Of a DNA stretch of 64,000 bases, positions 8,960 to 17,254 are shown piece by piece. The notes beneath the pieces are model-generated. The model had not been told where the DNA came from. It did no database searches and saw only the letters and a program-made list of their open reading frames with translations. How positions within the stretch are numbered: position 1 is the stretch's first letter; the number at the start of each line of letters is the position of its first letter. A program made the position numbers and the translations under genes. The stretch spans positions 124,001 through 188,000 of IMG/VR virus record IMGVR_UViG_3300021440_000013. One strand, given 5' to 3'. The DNA is from a virus.

Positions 8960-10390
8960 ATGTATGAGCTTGAAGAAACACATGACTACGCGCCCGAGGG
9001 TACCGTCGACGGTATGGTGGTTGAAAATGAAAACGTTTTAATTTTGCAAGACAGGGATTTTGAAGACGCCGACATCGATAAACTCGGTGAGTATATCGAA
9101 GAGTCCTTTAAAGATCTCGACACCCTCACGAAACTCAACAGCGTTGTCAAGGAAGCGATCGCTGAGCCCGTTAAAGCCACTCAGTGGCTCCTTAATCACG
9201 CCCAGGAGACGCGTATCCAGATGGCTCGGCACTATGGTGGCTCGGTGGCCATGGAGTCGTTCTACACGCCTTCTACGGTTGTGTTTGCGCTAGAAGAGGA
9301 AGAGAAAAAAGAAGTCGGAATCATTGGTCGGATTGTTGACAGTATCGTCAGAGCCTTTAAGTGGCTCTGGAAGAAGATCACTGGCGTATTTTCCAGCAAA
9401 GACCCTGAGAAAGAAGAAGCCAAGCTCGATGAGGCCGTGGCAAGTTCCGAGAAAGCCGAAGAAGCCGGCGTAAAGCCCGCTGAGGTTGATCAGATCGCTG
9501 AGGCTTCGTCAGACAAGAAAGAGGTGGTCGCTGAGAATAAAGAGACGATGAAAAAGCGGGAACCTCAGATCAAAAAGTTCAGTGCGCTTCTTGGCAGAAT
9601 CGATCCGCCCATGTCAGCAGCTAAGCTCATCACCTACTACAAAAAGCTTCAGGACGAAACCCAGAAGCTCGAAGCGATGGTTACGGCAACCGTTAGCGCA
9701 TATAACCTCTTTGAGAAAACCGCCTCTCAGCTCACTAAAGAGAACCTCAAAGACGCTATACCGGTCTTTGTTAATACCATCCCCGAGATGCTCATGGCGG
9801 GTGCTTCACGCTTTGAAGGTATTAACGGAACCATCGCTTCGCCGTACTTTAACCACGTTGACGCAGAGTCAATCGCTAAAGCGTATCGGCTCGAGCAGCT
9901 CTCATGGGGCAAGGATCTTTGTGTCGCACAGGTCAGTAAGGACGGCGGAACCGTTGTGCTGATCTCCTATATGGCACTCAGCAAGTACGAACCTAAGGAT
10001 GTTTCTAAAGTCAACATCCTTTCTTCAACGGAACAAAAAGATCTGAGTGCTGCAATCAAGGCGTTTGGTAAAAAGATGGCGGCGCTTAACGAAACGATTG
10101 CTAAAGTCGCTGCTGTGGCTAAGGATCCCAATGGTCTTACAAGGATGGTGAAGGTTTTTGATACGCTTGAGGTGGGTGATGAAGCGCTAAGAAAACAGAT
10201 TAAAGAAGGTGTCTCTGGCGTGGCGTCTCGTCTACTTTCAATCGTGAAGACGCTGGCTAATGCAGGGAACGAACTTAACAGCGTGCATAAGCTGGGCTTA
10301 GAGTGGGTAAAGGAGTGTTCCAGCATCCTCAATGAACTTGCACGTAACGCTAACAAAGCGACAAAAGAAGCCGAGAAGGAGTCTGAGTGA
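8960..10390 (+). CDS. Paralogue 1 of a putative inner-head (inner-body) protein pair
   Basis: The 476-residue acidic, Ala/Glu/Lys-rich, mostly helical protein starts at ATG 8960 behind AGGAGG. Residues about 125-145 contain AFKWLWKKITGVFSS, nearly identical to AFEWLWEKISGIFKS of the next gene, and the two also share overall helical architecture. An acidic N-terminal region of about 110 residues precedes this element. It contains A-M-E (97-99) and A-L-E (110-112), which match the A/S-x-E cleavage sites of prohead proteases in phiKZ-like phages. Inner-body proteins of those phages are paralogous and processed in this way. The role is therefore an inference; the paralogy is seen directly. Confidence 0.55.
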   Translation: MYELEETHDYAPEGTVDGMVVENENVLILQDRDFEDADIDKLGEYIEESFKDLDTLTKLNSVVKEAIAEPVKATQWLLNHAQETRIQMARHYGGSVAMESFYTPSTVVFALEEEEKKEVGIIGRIVDSIVRAFKWLWKKITGVFSSKDPEKEEAKLDEAVASSEKAEEAGVKPAEVDQIAEASSDKKEVVAENKETMKKREPQIKKFSALLGRIDPPMSAAKLITYYKKLQDETQKLEAMVTATVSAYNLFEKTASQLTKENLKDAIPVFVNTIPEMLMAGASRFEGINGTIASPYFNHVDAESIAKAYRLEQLSWGKDLCVAQVSKDGGTVVLISYMALSKYEPKDVSKVNILSSTEQKDLSAAIKAFGKKMAALNETIAKVAAVAKDPNGLTRMVKVFDTLEVGDEALRKQIKEGVSGVASRLLSIVKTLANAGNELNSVHKLGLEWVKECSSILNELARNANKATKEAEKESE

Positions 10391-11757
10391 TGGGTATCCT
10401 AGCCTACGAAGATCTTGACGATCTTGATGAGTCCGGCGCTGAACCTCTTTCTAGTGACGCGCTTGAAATTGCAACCGAGTCGATCGATTACGCTGTTGAG
10501 CAACTATCAACGCTGTTTGATACGCGTAGCTTTATTCAAAACCGCGACACGATTTCAACCGAAGCATTTAAACTTCTTCGTATCGTCCATGAGTCGATCG
10601 CGAAAGATCAGCGGCTCATGGAGCTTGCGGTTAAAGAAAACGTTGTGTTTGAAAGCATCGACGAGACCCAGTTTAAACGCATCATGGCTGCCGAAGCGGA
10701 CGATGGTAAGAATCTGCTCGAAAGACTGATCGATACCGTCATCAAAGCCTTCGAGTGGCTCTGGGAGAAGATCAGCGGGATCTTTAAATCCCCTCCGGTT
10801 GAAATTGACGACACCCTTGAAGAAAAGATCGGTAAAGCGATCGATGCGGCAGGGGGTCTTAAAGAAGCCATCACCCTGACCGGTAAAGCGGCGCCCGCTG
10901 CATTTTCTTACATCGGCGAGACCGTTACCCTCTCGAATGTTCAAGAGGTGCTCAAGGCCCATAAGGAGCAGATAACCCAGCTTAGGAGTTTTACTGATAA
11001 ACTCCTAAGCTCGATCGATCCTTTTAACAGTGTAGTCGTGAAGCTCACACCAGACAGTGACGTGGCAGAAGTCAAAGCATCGCTTGATCAATTCGCGGCT
11101 GACTTCCCAAATCACTTTAAAGAATACATGAAGCTGCCGTTCACGGTCGAACTTGCCAAAGAATACGGCGTTAAGACTTCGGGTGAGATCGATCTGAATA
11201 AATCCTACGCTTACGGTCCGATCCTCACTAATACCGGACCTGGCATTTTTGCCTATGTCACGCAAAAGGGCAGTAAGGGCACGCCGATCTTTACAGCTTC
11301 TCTTTCTAAAAAGAAGCTGGAGACTTCGGAGAAGTTCAAGATCGAAATGGGTCAAGACGCAAACGCCATCAAGAGCTTTGCTAAAGATCTCGTGGAATAC
11401 TCCAAGAAACTTGGCGAAGAATGGTCCGACGTCTCCAGTAAAGAGAGTCGGATGAAATCGGTGATTAAGGACGCATCGGATGCGCTCACGAAAGTCAAGA
11501 AGACCGTTAGCGCCAAGGACTCTCCGGCCCTCACAGGTCTTTTGAAAGACATGGTTCAGCTTAGCAACGCGGTGGGTAAAGTTCCGGTGGGGCTTTTTGG
11601 TGCACTAAACGCACTTAAAGAATCCCTCTCTATTTTCGACAAACTGGTCCAGTCGACGATGAAAGTGATCTCTTCTAAGGCTAAGCCTGAAGAGGGTGAA
11701 AAACCTACTGAAGAAACCAAACCTGCCGAAGAAAAACCGGCCGAAGCCAAAACGTAA
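10390..11757 (+). CDS. Paralogue 2 of a putative inner-head (inner-body) protein pair
   Basis: The 455-residue protein starts at ATG 10390, overlapping the previous stop, behind GAAGGAG. It repeats the design of paralogue 1: an acidic N-terminal region, an A-A-E site at 100-102, then AFEWLWEKISGIFKS at about 120-134, then a long helical region. The C-terminus is a low-complexity Glu/Lys/Pro tail (PEEGEKPTEETKPAEEKP), as paralogue 1 has a Lys/Glu-rich end. The spacing from the A-x-E site to the WLW element is about 21 residues here and 23 in paralogue 1 (using ALE112), which supports a shared cleaved propeptide. Function is inferred from phiKZ-like inner-body proteins, not from a direct match. 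Confidence 0.55.
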   Translation: MGILAYEDLDDLDESGAEPLSSDALEIATESIDYAVEQLSTLFDTRSFIQNRDTISTEAFKLLRIVHESIAKDQRLMELAVKENVVFESIDETQFKRIMAAEADDGKNLLERLIDTVIKAFEWLWEKISGIFKSPPVEIDDTLEEKIGKAIDAAGGLKEAITLTGKAAPAAFSYIGETVTLSNVQEVLKAHKEQITQLRSFTDKLLSSIDPFNSVVVKLTPDSDVAEVKASLDQFAADFPNHFKEYMKLPFTVELAKEYGVKTSGEIDLNKSYAYGPILTNTGPGIFAYVTQKGSKGTPIFTASLSKKKLETSEKFKIEMGQDANAIKSFAKDLVEYSKKLGEEWSDVSSKESRMKSVIKDASDALTKVKKTVSAKDSPALTGLLKDMVQLSNAVGKVPVGLFGALNALKESLSIFDKLVQSTMKVISSKAKPEEGEKPTEETKPAEEKPAEAKT

Positions 11758-11769
11758 AGGAGGTGTGTT

Positions 11770-12405
11770 GTGGCGCTGATTACCGGGATACGAAAGAGTT
11801 GGTTTAATGGTCGTGACCCTATCGTGCATCGAACAGGCGTGGTTGTTTATACGTCAGATCAGCTCCACGATCTCGACCCTCGGCACATCTTGAGATCGAT
11901 TCAATATTTCTCTCCCTACGAACTGCCTGAAGAGACACATTATCGCTTAGTGCCGTTGATAGGGTTTGTGGATAAAGAAAAGAACCGGTTGATGCGCTTT
12001 TACCTAAAGGACGATCAGCGCTGGACGATCTTTCACCAAGTCGATGAGATGGTTCTTGATCAACTTCCGACTAACGAAGCTGAGAACCGGATTTGTCTCA
12101 CACAACAAATCCGGGCAAGCGTGGTTGAACGCTTTGGTGATTTGGATAAGGTGTTTAATCCACACGCCATGGCGCTGGCTTTATCGCTCAACCGCATCCA
12201 GTGCATGCTCGTTAACGAAGAGTATCCTGATACCGTCTTTTTGCCGTCATGGTTAATGGTGGATCGTAACTACGTCCTACCGGAACCCCCGGTTGAGCGT
12301 GTCGAGTGGCTTCAGCCTTTCGATGTTCAAAAAGAGATCATCATGGATCATCTTTCTTTTCATCCCCTGACCATCACCCATCTTTGCACTGAGTCAAAAA
12401 CTTAA
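11770..12405 (+). CDS. Unknown protein
   Basis: The 211-residue protein starts at GTG 11770 after an exceptionally good AAAGGAGGT site. It has no membrane span and no known motif. It is rich in His, Pro and aromatic residues, with PYELPEETHYRLVPLIGFVD near 55-75. It is the last gene of the 6599-12405 block and is followed by a terminator, so it probably acts with the paralogous pair before it. I cannot assign a function. Confidence 0.6.
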   Translation: MALITGIRKSWFNGRDPIVHRTGVVVYTSDQLHDLDPRHILRSIQYFSPYELPEETHYRLVPLIGFVDKEKNRLMRFYLKDDQRWTIFHQVDEMVLDQLPTNEAENRICLTQQIRASVVERFGDLDKVFNPHAMALALSLNRIQCMLVNEEYPDTVFLPSWLMVDRNYVLPEPPVERVEWLQPFDVQKEIIMDHLSFHPLTITHLCTESKT

Positions 12406-12411
12406 AAATCA

Positions 12412-12448
12412 GGCAGAGAAGGCTTCACGGCCTTCTCTGTCTTTTTTA
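12412..12448 (+). terminator. Intrinsic terminator
   Basis: A 12-bp stem with one G-U pair (12412-12423 with 12430-12441) followed by a run of T (12442-12447). Confidence 0.85.
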
Positions 12449-12506
12449 TTTTGAAATCGAATGGATAGTTTAAGAATTCAAACAGGCTTTTTGAGGAGTT
12501 TATATC

Positions 12507-12953
12507 ATGCTAGGTTACGAAAGCGAACGCGAGTTCTTAAAAGGACTCGCTGTCTCCCATTTCAATGCTCAATATGCACGAAAGGTCGATAAGACCAAGT
12601 GCGCTATCCGCTCAATCCCGCCGACCTATAGCACCACCCACGGCTACGAGATCGAGACGGTTAAACAGACCGACTATGTGCGGATTCGGATGTATTTTAA
12701 CCTGTCTGGTTATACGCACTTTAACAAGATCCGTATCGAAGTTGATAACACCCACGTCGAAAGCGCACTGGGGGACGAAGTCTATGTCATGCTGGGTGAG
12801 GTAGATCCCGTTTGGGTAGAGGACGGGATTTATAAGTTTCGCTGGCTTCCAGAGGACACGTCGGTTTACGAATACTTGAGTTTCGTTGAAGATAACTCTG
12901 TGATCCAGTTTATGGAGGGAGATTATCTTCGCCTTATGGAGCAGGCCGGTTAA
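12507..12953 (+). CDS. Unknown small protein
   Basis: The 148-residue acidic protein starts at ATG 12507 after GAGGAG. It looks like a compact beta-rich fold (TDYVRIRMYFNLSGYTHFNK) with no membrane span. It is 3 nt upstream of a cysteine-hydrolase gene, so the two likely form a short operon; it could be that enzyme's partner or inhibitor, but nothing in the sequence shows this. Confidence 0.6.
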   Translation: MLGYESEREFLKGLAVSHFNAQYARKVDKTKCAIRSIPPTYSTTHGYEIETVKQTDYVRIRMYFNLSGYTHFNKIRIEVDNTHVESALGDEVYVMLGEVDPVWVEDGIYKFRWLPEDTSVYEYLSFVEDNSVIQFMEGDYLRLMEQAG

Positions 12954-12956
12954 GCT

Positions 12957-13493
12957 ATGTCTAAGCTTATTCCGTATATCTCTACGGCTGCCATCGCCTC
13001 TGGTGATCTTCTAGCCTGGTCACGCGACCCGTATTCTACAATGGGTGATCTTACGCTTGCGGCAATACGGTTCTTTACATCGAGTCCCTATGGACACGTC
13101 GGGATCGCTTGGCGCTGTCACGACGGAATCGATGATGAACTTTTTGTCATTGAGGCAACCATGCCAAAGATTCGCATGGCTAGAGTAACGACCGACCGCC
13201 CCTTCTACTGCCTTCCAATGGGGATCAATTGGACTGAGCGAAACAAAGCATTCCTGCTCAGTAAGCTTGACTACCCCTACGGTACGCTTGATGCGTTTAG
13301 AGCGGGTCTTGGGATCCGTGTTAACCACGATATGAAATGGCAGTGCGCAGAGCTTGCTCATGGGTTTTTTGAAGCCAGCGGAATCCTTCTTAAGCCGCAA
13401 TACACACCCGGTAAGTTGGTTGAGAATGCGTGTGGGTATGCTGGCAACGTCATGCATAAAGTCATTGGTCCTGGCCGAACTCTTGAGTGGTAA
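12957..13493 (+). CDS. Permuted NlpC/P60-like (YiiX/YebB type) cysteine hydrolase
   Basis: The 178-residue protein shows the order typical of circularly permuted papain-fold enzymes. There is an N-terminal GDLLAWSR strand, then a His motif (SPYGHVGIAWR, about 44-54), an acidic FVIEAT strand, and late in the chain a Cys motif (WQCAELAHGFF, about 127-137). In YiiX/YebB-like and related NlpC/P60 families this His-then-Cys order forms the catalytic pair. Substrates are amide or ester bonds in peptidoglycan peptides or lipids. A phage role in cell-wall cleavage or release is possible, but no export signal or wall-binding domain is seen. The gene closes a two-gene unit and is followed by a 257-nt intergenic region. 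Confidence 0.65.
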   Translation: MSKLIPYISTAAIASGDLLAWSRDPYSTMGDLTLAAIRFFTSSPYGHVGIAWRCHDGIDDELFVIEATMPKIRMARVTTDRPFYCLPMGINWTERNKAFLLSKLDYPYGTLDAFRAGLGIRVNHDMKWQCAELAHGFFEASGILLKPQYTPGKLVENACGYAGNVMHKVIGPGRTLEW

Positions 13494-13750
13494 TTAAAGT
13501 ATAGATGTAGTGGAAGATCGACCAAAAATCGAAACTAGGCATTCTATCGAAAGTTAGACACGTGTAAGTTCACCCTATGGCAATAAGCCGCTTTACTTAC
13601 ATCGCATTGTTTAAACTAACGAGGATTGACCTACATGGTTGTAAGGTGGAGCCGTGTTCATAAAGTCCATCTAAAGATTCTTTTAATTAGGTGGTTGGGA
13701 AGCTCTTTTTTAGCCGCCTGTCGCTGTTTTCTCTCTCAAAGGAAGAACTC
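13494..13750 (+). promoter_or_regulatory. 257-nt intergenic leader ahead of a codon-biased fibre gene
   Basis: AT-rich, with an AATTAAAGTATAGAT stretch at the 5' end that could carry a promoter. AAGGAAG at 13740-13746 is the ribosome site for ATG 13751. A 39-codon open frame (13635-13754) overlaps that start, but its composition is not convincing. No terminator hairpin follows the hydrolase gene. The promoter itself is not demonstrated. Confidence 0.35.
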
Positions 13751-15034
13751 ATGAGTCTGCATATCGTTCGTGTATCCGCTCTGCCGGATCCCCTGGTTGC
13801 CAACACCATCTACCTGCTGGCCGTCTCTGCCACTGAAGTCCAGGTCGTTACCGTTGGTAACAACATCAACAACCCGCGCAAGACCCAGCTCTCGAGCGAA
13901 GTCGCGACCCTGATCAACAACTCGGCGGCCAGCCTGACCGCTGATTACGACGCCAAGATCGCTGCCGCCGTTACCGCTGCCGGTGGTGACGTTGACGGCG
14001 CTTTGGCCGAAGCCAAGGCTTACACCGATACGGGTCTGGCTGCTGAAGTGGCCCGTGTCGATGCGAAGATCGCCGCTGACGACGCCGCTGGTCTGGCTGC
14101 TGCTAAGGCCTACACCGACGCCGAACTCACCGACGAAGTCACTCGCGTCGATGCCAAGATCGGTGCTGATGTGGCCGCTGAAGCTGCTCGCGCTGATGCT
14201 GCCCTGGCTGCTGGCGACTCCGCCACCCTGGACGCTGCCAAGCTCTACACCGACAACGAAGTGGGCGATGAAGCCACTCGCGTTGATGCCAAGATTGCTG
14301 CTGATGTGGCTAGCGAAGCTGCGCGTGCTGATGCTGCCCTGGCTGCTGGCGACTCCGCTACCCTGGCGGCTGCCAAGGTGTATGCTGATGGCCTGAGTAC
14401 CTCCGAAGTGGCCCGCGTGGATGCCGCTATCGCTGCTGGCGATGCTGCTACCCTGGCGGCTGGTAAGGCCTACACCGACTCCAGCGTTGCTGCTGAAGTC
14501 ACCCGTGTGGACGCCAAAATCGCTGCTGACATCGCTACTTCCGATGCCGCTGGTCAAACCGCGCTGAACAACGCCATCGCTGGTGAAGTGACTCGCGTCG
14601 ACACCAAGATCGCTAACGACGTTGCTGCCAACTCGGCGGCTGACCGTGCCTACACCGACGCTGCTGTTGCCGGTGAAGTGACCCGTGTCGATGCCAAAAT
14701 TGCTGCCGACATCTCTGGCGCAATCGGTAACCTGGACCTCTCCAACAGCGCCCAACTGGCTGCCAACATCGCTGAACGCGATGCCCTGGTCCTGACCAAG
14801 AACAGCTTCGTGCTGGTTTCTGACGCCACGGGCGACGCCACCGTTACCGCCGGCGCTGCGCTGTACTTCTACAACACGGGCGACAGCTCCTTCCTGAAGA
14901 TCGCTGAATACGAGTCCCTGGACATCGTGATTCCGAACAAGGCGATCCTGGAACAGTTCTCCGACGTCGGCGGCCAGCTCGCCTACAAGGGCGCACTGGT
15001 GGGCACCGTCCAAGAAGGCACCCACACCTGGTAA
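13751..15034 (+). CDS. Repetitive trimeric-type tail fibre protein
   Basis: The 427-residue protein has a short N-terminal domain (IVRVSALPDPLVANTIYLL) shared with the gene at 57421, which suggests a common attachment point. Residues about 70-325 are Ala/Asp-rich heptad-like repeats of the kind AAKAYTDAEVxxEVxRVDAKIAAD. A compact C-terminal domain ends in GTHTW. Such repeats form long trimeric coiled-coil shafts in phage fibres. The codon choice is unlike its neighbours: CTG, GCT/GCC and AAG dominate and GC content is clearly higher, consistent with high expression or recent transfer. It stands alone between an intergenic leader and a strong terminator. ATG 13751 was chosen for its AAGGAAG site and the shared N-terminal motif. 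Confidence 0.75.
   Translation: MSLHIVRVSALPDPLVANTIYLLAVSATEVQVVTVGNNINNPRKTQLSSEVATLINNSAASLTADYDAKIAAAVTAAGGDVDGALAEAKAYTDTGLAAEVARVDAKIAADDAAGLAAAKAYTDAELTDEVTRVDAKIGADVAAEAARADAALAAGDSATLDAAKLYTDNEVGDEATRVDAKIAADVASEAARADAALAAGDSATLAAAKVYADGLSTSEVARVDAAIAAGDAATLAAGKAYTDSSVAAEVTRVDAKIAADIATSDAAGQTALNNAIAGEVTRVDTKIANDVAANSAADRAYTDAAVAGEVTRVDAKIAADISGAIGNLDLSNSAQLAANIAERDALVLTKNSFVLVSDATGDATVTAGAALYFYNTGDSSFLKIAEYESLDIVIPNKAILEQFSDVGGQLAYKGALVGTVQEGTHTW
14020..14720 (+). repeat. In-frame tandem coding repeats of the fibre shaft
   Basis: Imperfect repeats encode AxAAGDSATLxAAKxYTD and EVTRVDAKIAAD blocks about 30-40 residues apart. Several DNA stretches are near-identical between copies (for example around 14190-14240 and 14320-14370), so copy number could change by recombination. 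Confidence 0.75.
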
Positions 15035-15082
15035 GCTTGACTCAGCCGGGTTGATCTTGACCTAGCTGTTTGGCTAAGTGTT

Positions 15083-15112
15083 TAAGGGAGGAGGCTTCGG
15101 CCTCCTCCCTTA
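15083..15112 (+). terminator. Hairpin terminator
   Basis: A 13-bp perfect stem (15083-15095 with 15100-15112) closed by a TTCG tetraloop. The tail TTAGTGTT is only weakly T-rich. Confidence 0.8.
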
Positions 15113-15203
15113 TTAGTGTTAGTCATAAAACCAAACAGCAAATCGTCTGACTAGAGGTACATGTACATCTTCCCTAACAACCAATACTTTTTATAGGTTG
15201 ATC

Positions 15204-15956
15204 ATGCCTAACTTACTGACCCGAACCCCGCTCGCTGCGCCGCAAGAACTCGCTGAACTCTATGTCGTTTGGGATCGTAAAGATTACCGAATGACGCTTG
15301 CCACACTTCTTTCTTTGGTGACTAAAGAGAAGCTGGGTCTGGGGAATGTTGAGAACACAGCTGATGCTGACAAGGCTATTAGCACTGCAACGCAGGTCGA
15401 ACTGGCTAAAAAAGCAGATGCCATCAGCGTCCCGACCAAAGAAGCATTTGACGCCTTGGCGGGTCAGCTTCAAGACTTTGTGTCGATCGATACGCTTAAC
15501 ACCGCTGTCGATGCGATCGTTAATCGTCTAAACGACTACACCACCAAGGTAGAGACAAACCAGGCCGTCTCAGCAGCACTCTCTCCAATCACGCTTGCGC
15601 TCTCGAACATCCAAAGCTCGATCCAAGCTCAGGAACAAGCGATTCAGAGCCTTCAAACTGCACAAGCGAATAACATCACGCTCACGCAGCTTAATGAAGG
15701 CCTGAGTCATCAAGCCGATGCGTTTAATCAGGGTTTGAACACCCTGGCTCAAGCAACCAGTGCGCAGATTACCGCCATCGGAAACCAGCTCACTGCATTC
15801 CAAACGGTCTTGACGAGCTTTGAGCTTCTTCTGAACGATAAAGCCGACCGGGTGCATCGTCATGCCATCGACGATATCGATGGCTTACGCCAGTATATCG
15901 AAGAGATCGCACTTATGGTTGAGCCGGAAGTTACCGCTAACGGCCATGAGTGGTAA
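15204..15956 (+). CDS. Tail fibre / fibre-associated protein
   Basis: The 250-residue protein has a segment typical of phage fibre connectors (GLGNVENTADADKAISTATQ, about 50-70). A long Gln/Ala-rich helical region follows (about 80-215), likely a trimeric coiled coil, then VHRHAIDDIDGLRQYIEEI, a motif common near fibre tips. The C-terminus is NGHEW, the same G-x-H-x-W ending seen at 13751 and 57421. It lies between a terminator and the FN3-module genes. The fibre role is well supported by pattern; position along the fibre is not known. Confidence 0.7.
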   Translation: MPNLLTRTPLAAPQELAELYVVWDRKDYRMTLATLLSLVTKEKLGLGNVENTADADKAISTATQVELAKKADAISVPTKEAFDALAGQLQDFVSIDTLNTAVDAIVNRLNDYTTKVETNQAVSAALSPITLALSNIQSSIQAQEQAIQSLQTAQANNITLTQLNEGLSHQADAFNQGLNTLAQATSAQITAIGNQLTAFQTVLTSFELLLNDKADRVHRHAIDDIDGLRQYIEEIALMVEPEVTANGHEW

Positions 15957-15983
15957 GTGCGTACTTAATCTAAGGAGATAGAG

Positions 15984-16559
15984 ATGTCCGAGATTAAGCG
16001 CGTCACTACCCTACCCACTACACTGGGTATGGGCGATATATTGATCCTAAAGGAAAATGAGACCGTCTCCCTGGCTGTGGTGGATCAGAGTGCCACCAAG
16101 GCGTATCGTCTAGGCGAGCGGGTGTGTCTGAGTGGTCCTTCGTCGATCTTTCATAAACAGGAAGGGCTGTGGCTTATTCAGGGCTACACGGACCGGGAGA
16201 CCTACCAGTGTGCATCAAACGATGGCACAGTGTGGCAGGAGGGTGCGTATATCCACTTTGTGGTGAGTAACACGGCGCTATCGACCGCGTCTTTCACGGT
16301 CAATGAGCGCGTCTTTACGATCGCGCTCATGCCGGTTAGTGTTTCCCCACCCGTTATCGATGCCCCCACGGCCAACGCCATTAACGTAGCGGTGAGTGGG
16401 GCGCGAGTGATCGCCTCGGCCTTTACGCTAAACGACACTACGAGCGTGGATAGTCACGCCTCAACCGACTGGGAAGTGGCCACCGACAGTAACTTCACAA
16501 CGATCGTGGCTTCGAGCTATGCTGACAAGGACAACCTTGTTGCATGGACGATCCCTTAA
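15984..16559 (+). CDS. Fibre-locus protein with a shortened FN3-like module
   Basis: The 191-residue protein starts after AAGGAG. Its N-terminus (EIKRVTTLP...GDILILKENE) loosely matches the IVRV-ALP domain of the fibre genes at 13751 and 57421. A middle domain (SFTVNERVFTIALMPVSV) and the start of an FN3-like module (HASTDWEVATDSNFTTIVASS) recur in the genes at 16579 and 18362. Here the module stops at about half length (NLVAWTIP, then stop). The second half, containing a YVRxRY-like strand in the other two, is missing. It may be a naturally short version or an ancient truncation. Likely a fibre or baseplate decoration component. Confidence 0.6.
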   Translation: MSEIKRVTTLPTTLGMGDILILKENETVSLAVVDQSATKAYRLGERVCLSGPSSIFHKQEGLWLIQGYTDRETYQCASNDGTVWQEGAYIHFVVSNTALSTASFTVNERVFTIALMPVSVSPPVIDAPTANAINVAVSGARVIASAFTLNDTTSVDSHASTDWEVATDSNFTTIVASSYADKDNLVAWTIP

Positions 16560-16578
16560 CGTTTAAGGAGATAACGCC

Positions 16579-17163
16579 ATGGGCGCTGTACTCACAGCAG
16601 AGATTTTAACGAATGGTCAGTTAAAACTGACCACCACTAACCTCTTAGGCCAGACCGTTCAGTTGTCCTTAGGTGAAAAGATTAAGAGCGAAAACGCACT
16701 TAACTGGGAAGTGGTGGTGGGGCTTAATGCGATATTCAAGGTCACGAATCATCACTTTACCGATCTTTACACGGTCAGTACGACAAACGGTACGGTGAGT
16801 GTCACTGACGGGGTGATCACCTACATCCCGTCAACCATCGGTCAAGGCGGCTTTATCATTAACGGCCAGAAAGTTAATGTGACGGTCGTTCAGGATAAGG
16901 TTGGAAAACCCAACGTTATCTTGCCTAAGAACCAGAGCACGGGAGTGAGTCGTTACGTTGAGGCGGCTTCGAGTGATTTTAAGGTCCAGAACACCACGAT
17001 CACACACGCGTATTCACGTTGGCAGGTGGCCAGTGACGCAAGCTTCATACAGATCATTTATGACGGAGCCGATGTGTCTAACCTTACTCGACTTAAGCTG
17101 CCCAAGCTTAAAAATGGTCAAAAGTATTACGTACGTATTCAGCACTTTGGGAAAAAACCATAA
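16579..17163 (+). CDS. Fibre-locus protein with FN3-like module
   Basis: The 194-residue beta-rich protein has two domains in common with the genes on either side. One is a VNGR/INGQ-type domain (GGFIINGQKVNVTVV, about 90-110). The other is a C-terminal FN3-like module (HAYSRWQVASDASFIQIIY ... NGQKYYVRIQHFG). The first 75 residues are unlike the neighbours. AAGGAG precedes ATG 16579. It ends the short 15984-17163 pair and is closed by a terminator. FN3-like domains are common on virion surfaces, where they bind carbohydrate weakly or act as spacers. Confidence 0.6.
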   Translation: MGAVLTAEILTNGQLKLTTTNLLGQTVQLSLGEKIKSENALNWEVVVGLNAIFKVTNHHFTDLYTVSTTNGTVSVTDGVITYIPSTIGQGGFIINGQKVNVTVVQDKVGKPNVILPKNQSTGVSRYVEAASSDFKVQNTTITHAYSRWQVASDASFIQIIYDGADVSNLTRLKLPKLKNGQKYYVRIQHFGKKP

Positions 17164-17170
17164 GCGCTTG

Positions 17171-17206
17171 ACAAGGAGATGGGTGTTAAGCCCATCTCCT
17201 TGTTTG
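17171..17206 (+). terminator. Hairpin terminator
   Basis: A 13-bp perfect stem (17171-17183 with 17191-17203) and 7-nt loop. It starts 8 nt after the stop codon and has a short TTT tail. Confidence 0.75.
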
Positions 17207-17254
17207 GTGTGAATAGAAATCTCATGGACTACATTCTTTTAAGGAGAATCAACG

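Noticed and set aside
13635-13754. A 39-codon frame overlapping the fibre start
   Set aside because: Composition rich in Arg, Cys and Trp is unlike real genes here, and no ribosome site fits.
13736-15025. A 429-codon open frame on the minus strand opposite the repetitive fibre gene
   Set aside because: It is a by-product of the high GC and biased codons of the fibre gene; its product is a low-complexity Gly/Ser/Val chain with no good start site.
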